DNA of 64,000 nt, taken from Latrodectus hesperus (taxonomy: Eukaryota; Arthropoda; Arachnida; Araneae; Theridiidae). Where the stretch lies: the NCBI GenBank assembly GCA_037975125.1, contig JAJQOW010000014.1, positions 23,397,914 to 23,461,913 of the forward strand, written 5' to 3'. Position numbers and translations under genes: made by a program. The notes under the pieces were generated by a model, which worked only from the letters and a program-made list of their open reading frames with translations, did not search any database and was not told where the DNA came from. Shown here one piece after another: positions 48,601-60,574 of the stretch (the first letter of the stretch is position 1; each line of letters opens with the position of its first letter).

Positions 48601-49242
48601 GAATTGTAAGTTTGAAACTGTTCGCAACTTTAAATATTTGGGATCTGAATTGAATGCATCCAAGGACATCGCACCTGAGATCCGCAGCAGGGTTACAGCT
48701 GCTAACCGATGCTTTTTCGGCTTAAAAAAGTACCTAAAATCTACTTTCGTCAGTCGAAAAACAAAAATTTTGATATACAAATGCTTGATTCGGCCTATTC
48801 TCACTTACTCATCTGAAACGTGGACATTGACTGAGAAGGACAAATATACCATCTCCATTTTCGAAAGAAAAACTAAGAAGCATCTTTGGTGGAGTAAAAT
48901 GTGAGAATACATGGCGAAGAAGAACTCATTCTGAGCTCTATATAAACTATATAAAGAACCAGATATTGTTAAATTTATCTCAATACAGAGATTAAAATGG
49001 GCAGGACATTTGAGCCGGATGAACGACAATCGGGTGACGAAAAACATTTTCTTGGCTCGCCCTATGGGCACCAGAAGAAGAGGACGACCGAAACTCCGAT
49101 GGCGTGACTGCCTTGAAAACGACCTAAAAACACTAAAAGTGACAATCTGGATGACCTTGTCCAAAAATAGGGGGTCCTGGTATGCACTTGTGAGAAAGGC
49201 AAAGGCCTACCCTGGTCTGTCAGGCCAATGAAGAAAAAGAAG
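48601..49242 (+). mobile_element. LINE-B C-terminal fragment, best-preserved copy
   Basis: Successive frames encode FKYLGSELNASKDIAPEIRS, RCFFGLKKYLKSTF, IYKCLIRPILTYSSETWTL, KWAGHLSRMND, then GRPKLRWRDCLENDLKTLKV and VRKAKAYPGLSGQ. This is the thumb and C-terminal tail of an RTE-like reverse transcriptase. A stop after WWSKM and an indel separate the two halves. It ends with a GAA-rich tail. The 11-bp repeat aattttaatgg flanks it (48590-48600 and 49243-49253). Confidence 0.92.
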
Positions 49243-49253
49243 AATTTTAATGG

Positions 49254-50900
49254 AAAAAATATAAAAACTATTTCTTCTTTACTTATATTCACCAAAAAAA
49301 GTTTTTTGGATAAACTAAGCGGGTGAGAGTAAACGAAATCTGGTGATGAAATTGGAAGAAGTTCATATCTGTGGAAAAGACGAAAGCCGTGATCTTTCTG
49401 ATCACAAGATAATTGTTGATAAATGTGTTTGTCGCGCAATTGTTTTAAAATGTGCAGATTTGAATGGACTTCACAGCTTTGAATCATACTGTTGACACTG
49501 CGTTTTTAATAAATAGCTTGAATTTCTGTCGTTTAAAGATTGGCTGGGAGGGGGCGATTACTGTTACCCTTGAGGCTGCGGCTACCAGTTGAGTTGAGGG
49601 CTCGTTGTCGCTTCGTCTTTCTCGAACCCATGGGAAGTGTCGCTGTGATGGGAGCATGCACGCTTGTTAGATGCCCATCTTTATGCTCTTTGATGGATTG
49701 GGAACGGAGATTGATGAATCTAGTACTATCTGCGTCCGCCTGTGAAGACACTATGGGGTGGAAAAATGTTTATCTTGTGAGCAGATTAAATAGAAAAAAA
49801 TCAGCGTTCTTCTCAGGTTCGGCACCACTCACTGCTGCGTGCAATCCCACTGACAACTGAAAATGGATGCTTCTGCATGCACGTTTGTTGAGGGGAGTTC
49901 TTTGAGGTTTTCGTGATTTTCACCTTAGCGACTCGTGAATATGCCAATCGGAAAAGGACAATCAGAAAAAAATGGGTAGACGTTAAAGTATCTTATAACA
50001 GACTTAGGCCGTTCGACTGACCAATACGCGGCGACAAACGAAGGCGTTTCCTTTTAGGCACTACTGTTGCGGATGATGCATTCTGACTGGCTACATTTAC
50101 CATGAATCTTTTATTGCGATTAATATTCCTATCGAGTTTTTTTTATAAAATAGTTTTATAAAAAGTAACTAAAAATATTTAATAAATTTTCTATATTAAT
50201 ATATTTTATAAAAAAAATTCACAATCCCTTGATGTTGCCGGCTTAGAAAACATGGCTTCGCCCCCGCTCCTCCCTTCCCTTCGAAAGCCAGGTACATGCT
50301 TCTAGGAGAATATCAAAAACCTCCCCCTCGCCATTCATCTCAATCTGTCGCCCCCAACCCCCTGGACAACCTGATAGCGAGTCACGTGTCACATTGACGA
50401 GGCCCGTTGCCATGACAACGAGAAGACGCCTGAATCCCTGGGATACCGATCACCATGACTACGAACGGGGTAAAAGGGTGGAGCAGGGGACAACATCCAC
50501 CCCTCTTCAAGGGAGACAAGGCAGTGCAACAGTTGGGTAGGACTGAGTTCGGGATGAGGAGGCCTCGCAATCAATGACAAATTTATTCATCGACCCCGCG
50601 TTCCACCCCCAAACCACTCTCGACGTGAAGTAAGGATATTTCTGGAGCAATCCACGTTTCTTGAAGATTTATTTTGAATCAATTATTCCACGTCCTCCCC
50701 CCTTCTTAGCTGCGATTAATGACATTTTTCCCTGTAAATAACAGTATGCAAATAATAAATTTTTTATATACTGCAACATTTCCTGTACAAAAAGGGATTA
50801 TCTAAACCTTAACTGTGAGGGTAGGTACTTATGTTTCGCTGAATATCATCGTAGCGGGATAAGAGTAAACCGAAGCATATCTATAGTGTAATGTAGAGTT
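49254..50900. other. Unique intronic sequence with GC-richer islands (about 49540-49860, 50240-50720)
   Basis: No gene supported. Overlapping frames such as plus 49540-49860 and minus 50580-50389 have no signature. The islands are separated by AT-rich DNA. Confidence 0.45.
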
Positions 50901-50904
50901 TGAG

Positions 50905-51070
50905 ATCGCCGAATGGTTAGCTCTCTTGCTTTCGGTTCTACAATTCATGGGTTCAAATCTCACCTAAGGCATGGATGTTTGTAATAATTCGTAATTCATT
51001 TAAAAAGTATTTTCTGATCTAATCAGCCCTCGTGTGCAAAAAAATGACCGTTGAGTGACAAACAAACCAA
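50905..51070 (+). mobile_element. SINE-1, moderately diverged
   Basis: 'gatcgccgaatggttagctc', box B 'gggttcaaatctcacct', 'ggcatggatgtttgtaa' and 'aatgaccgttgagtgacaaa' with an acaaaccaaac tail cover the whole SINE-1. Confidence 0.88.
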
Positions 51071-51111
51071 ACTAGAATTCGATAAATATTTTCTGCATTT
51101 ATGTGTATGAG

Positions 51112-51225
51112 TGGTTCGAGCTGTAGGGTCGGTTTAACAGTTTCTGAGTTCGAATCCCATCTCAGGTTTGATTGTTTATCCACTTATAACTGTCGGTCGT
51201 GATCTTCGTGTGCACAAAAACAAAA
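51112..51225 (+). mobile_element. SINE-1, degenerate second copy
   Basis: 'ggttcgagctgtagggtcgg', box B 'gagttcgaatcccatct', and 'gatcttcgtgtgcacaaaaa' at the end. It lies in tandem behind the copy at 50905 and directly before a LINE-B insertion. Confidence 0.65.
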
Positions 51226-51242
51226 TCTAAATTCATATATTC

Positions 51243-51556
51243 TATAACTTTGAACTGTACAAAATCTATGGAGAAGAAGACATCATTAAATCAATAAAAC
51301 TGTCTAGAATGAGATGGGCAGGCCACCTCATGAGAATGAGTACAGAGAGAACACCCATAAAGGTCTTCAACGCCACCCCTTTCTGTAGTAGACCAAGAGG
51401 AAGACCCATAAAAAGATGGAAGGACTGCCTGGAAGAAGACTTCAACATACTTAAAGTCAAGAACTGGAGGTCGATTTCTAGAAAAGGGGCGGAATGGCAG
51501 AGACTTCTGAAGAAGGCCAAGGCCCACAAAGGGCTGTCGTGCCAATGCTGATGATG
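51243..51556 (+). mobile_element. LINE-B-related 3' fragment (second subfamily)
   Basis: The frame reads RMRWAGHLMRM, then GRPIKRWKDCLEEDFNILKV and RLLKKAKAHKGLSCQ. The fold is that of LINE-B but it is divergent, with a tail of GATGAT instead of GAAGAA. The perfect 14-bp repeat aaattcatatattc flanks it (51229-51242 and 51557-51570). The last 23 bases of its coding end (51521-51543) form a GCCC/GGGC stem-loop shared with SINE-4. Confidence 0.92.
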
Positions 51557-51570
51557 AAATTCATATATTC

Positions 51571-52715
51571 ATATTTTAAGGCAGCTTTTTATGGCAATTA
51601 GTTTAAATTGTTGTTCTGCTGATTCGAAATGGAATCTGCCTCGGTTTAAATCTTCCTTTCTGAGAGAATGCCAAGTTTGAGAATTATTTTCAAGCAAAAA
51701 TGATGAAGTCTTCATTGTTCTTTCCCAATTGCCAACAAAAATGAAAAAAAAATCAATGCAATTTGATGAAATAGCGAGGGACGCGTATATACCTCACATG
51801 GATGCGGTTTTTGTCTAAATTCGTTTAATGAGGCCAGATGACATCCCGTCTCTCCTCGGCCAAGTGCATCTTTAAATCGAGTTAGTCAGTGGAAAATGAC
51901 TGCCAGATAATATATCTACTTCAGGGCGGACACTTCCAGAGTCGACCTCCCCCCCTCCCCTCAGCATGGGCGACATGCCAAATGGTCCTCGCCCCATCCG
52001 AGAGCCCGCGGTGTCCCACAGACGATCTCTAAAAATCCAGGGAAAGAGAAAAGAGGTGGACGACAGCAAAGGCCAATTAGTGAGCGAATGTGGGGGGTGA
52101 GCGATTGGGATCTTGATAAATTATCGTCTGCCTCGGAAACGTAATGATAAAGTAATCGGTCACAGACATTAATTGGTGGGTGTGAAATGATAATTCCATT
52201 TCTCGCTTCTACCTTCCGGAGTTAGCATTTTGTGGAAGGGAAATTTATTCATTCCCGTGCGGAGAGTTTCTTAATGTCAGCCGCTATCTCTTCGCCTGCC
52301 TAATTAACTTTTTCTGCCGCCCTCCGAACTTTGAATTGTGTGTGTTCAAAAATATTTAAAATCGTATTTGAAATGAACTTTTTGTCATCGCCTACTGGAG
52401 GAGGCTTGGCAAGGTTTTCCACTAATGCTTTCTGCCTAACTTCTTTTGAAATATTTAGTTTTCTTTTCTCAATCTTTCTTATCAATTGCGTCATACGTTT
52501 AAACTTTTGTTGCCAAAAATAAATAAATAAATAGATTACGTTTTTCAATTAAAAATATAAGTTACTATGTATATATTTATCTATATAATTGATTTACAGC
52601 CTCTGTAAGGAAACTTGTTCGTCAACTGAGTGGGGTTAATAGCTCTATTCTGCCTCGTTGCTTTTTTGTTAAAAAAAAAAAAGTATTTTATTAAAACTGG
52701 CAAGATATGTGCGTA
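51571..52715. other. Unique intronic sequence with candidate regulatory island (about 51780-52320)
   Basis: No gene. The GC-richer island holds three TGATAA GATA-type sites (52114, 52145, 52188) and several TAAT homeodomain cores within about 90 bp. Regulatory function is inferred. Confidence 0.45.
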
Positions 52716-53905
52716 CTCCAATCACATTAATGTGACCACCGCGTACTTTCGACATCAACGTTAAATAGCCAATCACAGAAGGTAGGTGACAGCCCAATGC
52801 AGTCTAGCTTATATAAAGGGAGTGGGGGCTTCCTAAAATATTGCAATCGTTGACGTTATGCAGAGTTTTATCGATTTAGCGATTTATCCGAAAAAGCATG
52901 ATTATTGGCTTTTGGACGAAAGGGGGATTGGGAAGCATTTCCGAAACGGATAATTTAGTGAGTTGTTCGCCTGCCGCCGTGGTGAGAGTATACCATGTAT
53001 GGCAAAATGTATGTATCCAAAATCAGCAACTATGCAAATCTTCTCACCACGAACTATAGATGATAGAGGTAAATGAAGAATGGACACATGCTGCCGTTGA
53101 GCAACTGACTACCCAGATGAACCAAGAGGCTACCAACTGTGTCTCCTAAACTACTGTTCAGCGAACGTTGCTGCTTATTGGCCTCCGAAGCTGACGTTTG
53201 GCTCATGAATATTAGCTGACTGCTGTTCATCGGTGTCAAAGGTTTGAATTCGCTCATGAATACCGCAATTTTACGTCCAATGAGTGGCAACAGGTAGTTT
53301 TCTGTATGAATATCGTTTTATCCTCCACCAGACGTTGATGAAGGTTGGCGTTTACAACGCGAAATCTCTGAAAGCAAATAACTTGCAACCATGCTGGAAC
53401 GGTCCAGGATGGAGATGGGAGCATTATGGTCTGGGGAATGTTCTTCTATGGGTTCACTCATCATTGTGGATAGCAGATGGATCAATACAAGTACGCATTA
53501 GTCCTTTCGGACCATGTCCATCTCTATATGCGCATTATTTTCCCTCAAAATGATGTCATGTACCAGCAGATCAATGCGAGGTTGCCTCTAGCATTGTCCT
53601 ATATTACATCTAGCAGTGTACGTACTCGAAGAGCACCAGGATGAGTTTACCGTTCTATGGCCAGAAAAGTCACTTGAATTTAAACCCAATCAACAATCTG
53701 TGGGACCATCTTCTCGATCGAGTTGTTCGCGCCCAGGATCCTCACCCGCGTAATCTGGAGCAGCTGGCTACGTCACTGGAGTCAGCATGCCTCAATATCC
53801 CAATGAGGAACTTCAAGAACTCTACTGACTCTTGCAGCAGCCCGATCTTCGAAAGGTGGTTACTCTGTCTTTCGACAGGTAGTCCCAATAATGTGACTGG
53901 ATTTT
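52716..53905 (+). mobile_element. Tc1-like transposon relic
   Basis: Terminal inverted repeats pair 'ccaatcacattaatgtgacc' (about 52718-52737) with the reverse complement of the right end (about 53885-53900). The interior encodes a Tc1-type transposase in several broken frames. The clearest part is LNLNPINNLWDHLLDRVVRA, followed by NLEQLATSLES. In the usual SPDLNPIENLW motif the catalytic Glu is Asn here and the preceding Asp is Asn as well, so activity is lost even without the frameshifts. A TATA-like tatataaaggg lies at about 52811. Confidence 0.85.
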
Positions 53906-54188
53906 GCATATATGATCTACATTCTGGCTCACAGGATATATCTACATCAAATTTTATAATTAATTACTGATCAGAATTTCATGTTATTTCTGAGTTAATC
54001 AAAAATTGTATTGTCTTGTACTATAGAACCGTATTGCTTATAGGTTATGTCAGTCATATCTATATTTAAAATCCATATATAGGATTTGAATTTTGTGAAA
54101 CTTTGCAGTGTGTATTGCTTTAAAAAAGAATCGCTGCTAAATTTTGGAATTCTTCATTTTATTTATGTTTTACTTCAAAAGAGGTTTC
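53906..54188. other. AT-rich intronic spacer
   Basis: Nothing recognisable between the Tc1-like relic and SINE-4. Confidence 0.5.
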
Positions 54189-54203
54189 TAAATGACTATC
54201 ATG

Positions 54204-54480
54204 AAGCCTGGTGGCATGAGTGGCAGCGTTTTACGCTCCCATGACACAGGTCCGAGGTTTGATCCTCGGGCTGGGCGAGGTTGACTCAGCCTTTCATCCC
54301 TTCAGTGGGTCGATTAACTGAGTACCAAGCATGCTTGGGAACTAAACACTGAGGGTTTCACGTTAGGCTGACCACCTAACTGGGATATATGCTTCGCACC
54401 CCAGGGCCCTCAATCATGAAAACAGTTATGGGCACTGTAGGTCTTGGCCCACATGGGCTGTCGTGCCGTGGAGTTTAGTT
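54204..54480 (+). mobile_element. SINE-4, single complete copy
   Basis: A 277-bp SINE with tRNA-like head (box A 'ggcatgagtggcagcg', box B 'ggtttgatcctcgg'). Its 3' end (54446-54467) matches the end of the LINE-B relative at 51521-51543, including the GGGC stem-loop. The tail is tttagttt. The perfect 15-bp repeat taaatgactatcatg flanks it (54189-54203 and 54481-54495). Confidence 0.92.
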
Positions 54481-54495
54481 TAAATGACTATCATG

Positions 54496-55214
54496 CATAA
54501 CTTTAAATTCCTTATGTAAATATTCTATTTGAGAAACCTCAAGTTTAAAAATAAGTTCAATAGTTTTTTTTTTATTTAACTTAATTTTCACAACTTAAGA
54601 AATATATGAACAAAATGATTCCAGAACATGAAATGACTTGGAATGGGAACGGATTATGTTTCTAACACTCATGATCACTTACTCATTTTTAAAAAATTTA
54701 CTTTATAAGTTTTTTGTAAGCGGATTTTATTTTAAATCAAACAAATCAGCTCACCGATTTAGTCAAAACGGTGATTACTTCAAAAAGATGCAATGTAAAC
54801 AGTTTTTTCATGTGAGGTATGTTGTGTTTCGGTAAATGAAGTGCACAGTGTAAGAAATACTCATATTCGTTGGTTAATTGCTTAATGCTGTAATTTTACT
54901 TCGTGGTTATAGAACTTCACAATTGCACAGACGGGGAGCTTCCGAATTATTTCTGGAATGAGCCTCCTATGAAAAGTATTTTTGCGAATTCATTTCTTCG
55001 TGATTAACTTTAAATAATTTGAAATCAAACGCATTTCAGTAATTGTATTCAGTCCTTGATAATTAAATTGACAAAATTAGTTAGATTGTTGTTTTCACGA
55101 GAATTCTGCAATTTCTCATCTGTCTTACCATTAGGCTAATGTGATACATTAATGTTTGTCGAACACTATAGAACATTATTAAAATCTTCTTCGGTAAAGT
55201 GTTATTTTTCTGAT
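54496..55214. other. Unique AT-rich intronic sequence
   Basis: No gene or repeat recognised. The frame at 54638-54835 has no signature. Confidence 0.5.
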
Positions 55215-55220
55215 AATATA

Positions 55221-55303
<83 letters not shown>
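55215..55303. repeat. (TA)n microsatellite
   Basis: About 85 bp of AT with a single 'atacat' interruption near the left end. Confidence 0.97.
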
Positions 55304-55310
<7 letters not shown>

Positions 55311-56803
55311 ATGAGCAGTTTTAGATAACACCATGTACTTTTGACACTGGTCTTGTTCCTAAGAATTCGTCTAACTGGTTCACCAAACGGTTCCGTAACA
55401 AAAATACCACCCCCGCTAAATTTCCGAAGCTTAGTTTTATCTGAAAGCGTCTATTCTTTATTTTCCCGAGTCAGGTCTTTAAAAAGTTCTGCACTGCACA
55501 CACACACACGCACATAGCCTTTTATTCTTGTTTTTCACAGCCTCCTAAAAGTGGAAAGAAAATGTAGAAGGTGAAAAATTCCTCTGCCCTCAATACGAAC
55601 GAACTCTTGTTCGTATAAGATCGGAAAGGGGTGGGCGAGATAGAGGGGGGCGGGAGTTCCGAATAAATTCCGGAATTCCGAAGGAAGAGCCTCTCTTATT
55701 TATTCCGGGAGAGCGAAAATTCATTTCGCTGTCTTGGAAAATTCCGAGAACCAACACAACACGGTGAAGGGTGTTCGGTGGGTGGCGGGGGGAGCGAAAG
55801 GTTCTCACACAGCCAACATTAAAACTTTGTCCGAATCAAAATTAAATAGAACTGACATTTTTCGAGAATTATTTTCTTTCTGGGGGAAGTATTGCATGGT
55901 TGGGGATTTCTCAGAGTCCTGATTTGAATTTTTTTCCGCTTTCCTGCGACTGTTGGAGGCAGTGATATTCTTGAAGAGTAAGGAACTTGCCGGCAGTAAT
56001 TAGATGCAGTTACCTGCAAGCGAAGTTTTGTGACATTAATTAAGGTGTGTGAGTAAAACACTTGCTGTTTTGTGTGGCTAAAGAATATATTAAATACTCT
56101 TCGTGATGTTTAAGTTACGCATGCTGAGATATGATCCACCAAGCTCTGTCCTTCACTTTAAAGTTTCATGGGTTCGAGACTCGTCTAGGCGAATCAATGA
56201 TCCGGAGTCAGCTTAAAACAATTAGTTTCTGACTTTTGACCAGAAAGGTCTGCACAGCGACCAATAAACGAAAGCTTAAATTATTATACGAAAACCCATT
56301 TCTCTTGGACCACATTTCAACTGGAAAAAAACTATTTAAAAATAGAAACATTCACATTTATAATTAATATTATTTCATTAAAAGCTTATCTCTATATTGA
56401 AATAGCTTATTTATTTTTATATAACCCGCTTTTATTTTTGAAAAAAGATTTATAATTATTTCGAGTGTGCCCTGTTTTTATTGTCATCTATATTTTCAGG
56501 AATGTCATTCAAACTATTTTAGGTAAAGGTTTTATTTCCATTCCTTCTCCAATAACAAATGAGAAGATGTTTCCAAAAACATACCAAATTTCTCAAGGAA
56601 AAAATGCACAGTTTGGGGAATACACTCAATCGTCAGCATTTGTGGAAGTTTGAGTCATTTTGGGCACACATGATGCCTCAGTCAACCGGTATAAATTCCG
56701 AAGCATTATAAACATCCAACCATGAGGCGGGAATCAAATCTGCGATCTGTTGAAACGAAGAATACAGTGCTATTTATTATTATGTTTTATAATATTATTA
56801 TTA
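55304..56803. other. Unique intronic sequence with GC-richer island (about 55540-55930)
   Basis: A CA-rich tract lies at 55500-55515. The island has frames on both strands without signatures. A degenerate SINE-1 (box B 'gggttcgagactcgtct') sits at about 56110-56280. Confidence 0.45.
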
Positions 56804-56869
56804 GTTAATCAAGCTGGCTAACTTAATATAATTATTTATCATTATATTAAATTAGCCAGCTTGATTAAC
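56804..56869. repeat. 29-bp inverted repeat with 8-nt loop
   Basis: The left arm 56804-56832 and right arm 56841-56869 pair at 28 of 29 positions; the arms contain 'aatcaagctggctaa' and its complement. The loop is tatttatc. No homology extends outside the arms. It could be a cruciform, the remnant of a foldback element, or a small hairpin RNA. Confidence 0.9.
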
Positions 56870-56898
56870 TTCATTTTATTTCAATCTTTTGCACCAAG

Positions 56899-57160
56899 TC
56901 GTCCAGTGTGCCTGTTTGCGGATAAGGAGGTCCTGGGTTCGAATCCCGGTTCGGGCATGGATGTACTTTCTCTCTCTGTCTATCCTGTCTTTGTCCCTTC
57001 CTTGCATGAATGAGGTGTGAATGGTTGCCTACCCTATAAACGGGTCCCTATGGCATGTGTGTACTGAGGAAGTCGGACTCCACACCAAAATAGGGTTCAG
57101 TTGGAAAAGTGGAGCAGCGCACCCCATATTGCCAGCCTAGCTGGCACACGACAACAACAA
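56899..57160 (+). mobile_element. SINE-5, near-complete copy
   Basis: The tRNA-like head has box B ggttcgaatcccggttcggg, as in SINE-2, but the body diverges after 'cctataaacggg'. The 3' end has the hairpin gccagc-cta-gctggc (57131-57145) and an (ACA)n tail. The short repeat caccaag flanks it (56892-56898 and 57161-57167). Confidence 0.85.
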
Positions 57161-57167
57161 CACCAAG

Positions 57168-60100
57168 AAGAATTTAACGATAGGTGGAGGATTTTGGTTA
57201 GATTTGAATAAGATCAATTGTGGCTCACTCTCTCTTGGTGGTTATTCCGGAAGTTGTATTTTTCTCATCAGCTAATCCTTTCCTTAAAAATATATATATT
57301 CTATTCATTTTTTAAAAAAAAAATTAAAACTTTCGTTTTACTTGGGCGAAATTGGCAAGTTGTAGAATTGGCAAGAAGCGGAAGTTGGCAAGTTGTATCT
57401 CCTATATTTAATTATAGTGAAATGAATTTTAAATTCCAAATATAAAATATCCGTTTTTATACATAAACTTCTTTGCGTAGCTAAATTTAACGGCAAATTA
57501 CAAACAAATAACCTCCTGTTTATTCTCTTTCCTGCAATAGAATCGTGCTTGCAGAGAAAACAGTTTTACAGAAAAGTTTCTGTTTTATCTTCTGGAACTT
57601 GAATGAGAATGTAGCATTCATTTACCTTTAAAATGTCAGGATATATGTATATATAATATTCATTCATTCATTCAGTGTTACAAATGTCATTCTGATGGCG
57701 TCAAGCTTATGAAGTGAAATTATGATTGCGTTTTTCCGCGCGTGCACGATTCTGCTTTTAAAAATTAATTCCAGCAAACGAATTTTGAAGATTCATTTGG
57801 AATGTAGTGTGTGCTTTATTAATAGTTCACACTTAATTTATATATTTTTAAATTTAACATCTTTTGAGAATAAAGACAATTTTAAGGGTGTGTCTTCATT
57901 ATTGGTTTGTGTATACTGTTTCTTGACCTTCGCGTTTTCTATAGACGTTGAAGAATGATTAAGTTTATGAAGTGTTCCACCTGCAGTGTTACACCAAATC
58001 ATCTATAGTAAAATATCTAGAATGAAAATAAAATCCGATATGAGAACAACGTGTAATGAAGTTTAAAAAAAAAAACTATGAAAAAGTGTGGGTGTGTTAC
58101 ATATGAAACTGATTCTTTCATGCCCGATGCAATACGTGAGTAAGGAGGTTTTATACAAATTGTGGAACATATTGTAAACTGAAATTCTCATTTGCAGACA
58201 ATCTGTTGTCTGTAGTCTGTTGAGAAAGTTGAATTTTAACTTTCACAAGCTAGCAATCCAAAATTATGTTTTACACAATTTTTAGGAATATATCAGTGTT
58301 AAAATTGGCAAGAAGAAAAATATTTTGGCCATTTTGTTACATTCTTCATATTTTGTCTCAAAAATCAATGAAGCTCTCAGAAAATAGATGAGGCACCTAA
58401 AACGTCTATTTGTTTAAAAAAAAAATTACACCCGTGGCTTTTAAACCACTCAGTAATTCTGTGCCTATTAATGATGCCTCAATATTCCTGATGAAAGCTC
58501 ATTGTATGTGTAGGGATTACTCGTCGTTTTAAGATATAAAAAAAAATTGTCAAAATTTGACACCATAAGGTTCAAAAAATTCTGGAGCCTTTCTTTTTTC
58601 GTCGGTCTGTACCAGAAAGCATCGCTTTTATTCGAATCGAACTGTTGGTGCGAAGTGACAAAGGAGTGCCTTCGGATTAAGAATTTAATTTGCAGAGCAA
58701 ACGACAAAAATGGAATCATCTGGAGAAGATGTCGCTTCCCATTCCCAACAATGAAGATGTCATCGACGGAAGAGGCGGGGGAGGGGTGGGGCGGGAAATG
58801 TATTGGCCATCACATTCGAAGACATTCCATTCCCATTCAGAGGATTCCCGTTCACGCGGAGTTCATTATTCTTTCTTACCTCCTCCCCTGCTGCCAGGGA
58901 AGGAGCACCTTATCAAACGATATGGAAAATGGAATATGGGAGATTCTAAAGCCCTTCCAAATACCCCACCTTCTGTCTCCACGTTTCCGTCTGTTTCTTG
59001 AAACTGAGCCCCTAACAGCAAGGAGAGTTGAGTTGTCTCATATTCATGCCAGTGTAATAAGACGTGGTTTATTTTAAATGGTGAGAGAGGAGGAATGGAT
59101 AAGAATTTATTTCTGAAATAAGAATTATTGATGGGATGTTTTGCAGTGAATAATAAATGCTGCGAAACGCTTGTTATTCATTTCATAACGTATTCTGTGA
59201 ATCTGTACCAAACGAAAATGGGAAATCTTTTAATCACCAGCTCTGTACTTCGTATTGCTGAGATTGTGAAGAGAATGAAGAACTTGTGTTTATAATGAGA
59301 TTAATAGAAGACCTTTGAAACACTCTAGTATATTAATTGATAATTTCATAATATTTAGTCATAATCAAAAAGCTTCGGCTAAAAATGGCGAAGAACATGG
59401 GATCACATCAATCTTCGAATAAAATGTTAAATTAGGGTAACTTTTTTGTAAAAATAATTGGTTACCATAAAGTAAATATTATTAATGTATTACAGCACTC
59501 AAGTGCGATAATATTTTAACGGTGAATGCGCTTTTGTTTATTATCCCGTTCACCTAAAATTTTACGTGAACCGGATTATTTATTTCTTTTCATTTTATAA
59601 CGATACTGATAAACTGAGTGGTTAAAAACTCATATGAATCGTTCGAAATTGATAGTATCATGATGAGATTTGTAATAATCATAATTTTGTAATTGCTCTT
59701 ATACAAAATAACTCATCAAAACTGTGTGCAAGACAGGCAGCAATGAATCGGAAAGAATGTAAAATGAGTGAACAGAGCTTAGAATGTGTCTTGCACTAGC
59801 TTATTAAATAAGATGACAGATGATTCTATAGGAAATCAGATAACGGATGCGAGCAGCGACAGGAAACATCTTGGCAACTCGTCGCTGAAAATCAATAAGA
59901 ATGGAGGAAGTTAGAATTTTTAATGTAATTTATATGTTTAAATTGCCGATTTATCTTACACTCGATGTTAGGGAAGAGAACTTTGCAAGAACGAAATGTA
60001 CCAAATTCAGTCACATCTAGTGCCAAACATCATATTTTGCTTCATCCATAAATGGACTTCCAAGCATAATTCTAGTATTGCTATCAAAATAAATGTCTTC

Positions 60101-60191
60101 AGCACTTCCGATACAGTTCTGTATTATGTCGTGTCTAAAAATTTGCTGATTAATCTCATTTTTATCCGTACTTGCGTTCCTGACATCTTTG
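57168..60191. other. Unique intronic sequence with GC-richer island (about 58690-59010)
   Basis: No supported gene. The longest frame (58547-59077, 176 codons) overlaps the island and has no domain, splice sites or codon bias that would argue for coding. Confidence 0.45.
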
Positions 60192-60199
60192 AGCAGGTT

Positions 60200-60566
60200 C
60201 TTCTTCTTAGAGTTGGGTTTGTATGTCATTGGGCACCTCTGCTTTTATCATCATTTTGTACTATTCACTCCAAACCCAATGTTTCCTAGTTCCAGTTGCT
60301 CGGGTCACTCTATTAATAAAGTCCGATAACCCTTTAATGGAGTCTAGGTGTCACTCTCTAGCATGGATGATGCCTAAAGAAGATAATCTAGTGAGGGCAA
60401 GGGCCTCGCATTCGTAAATGATATGCTTGGCCGTTTCCTCTTGCGTATGACATTTCCTGCAGATAGGGTCTTGCTGAAACAGTCCCATTTTATGGAAGTG
60501 TTTTCTGAAATAGTAGTGCCCAGTTATGAAGCCTACGATGAAACGTATCTTCTGCCTGGAGCTTTT
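60200..60566 (-). mobile_element. LINE-A C-terminal fragment
   Basis: On the minus strand it reads RQKIRFIVGFITGHYYFRKH, KMGLFQQDPICRKCHTQEET and AKHIIYECEAL. It is nearly identical to 30449-30969, then enters the same 3' UTR and GAA tail. The 8-bp repeat agcaggtt flanks it (60192-60199 and 60567-60574). 5'-truncated. Confidence 0.92.
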
Positions 60567-60574
60567 AGCAGGTT

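Noticed and set aside
58547..59077. 176-codon frame, longest in the right half
   Set aside because: No recognisable domain, overlaps another frame in the same island, no splice or codon-bias support.
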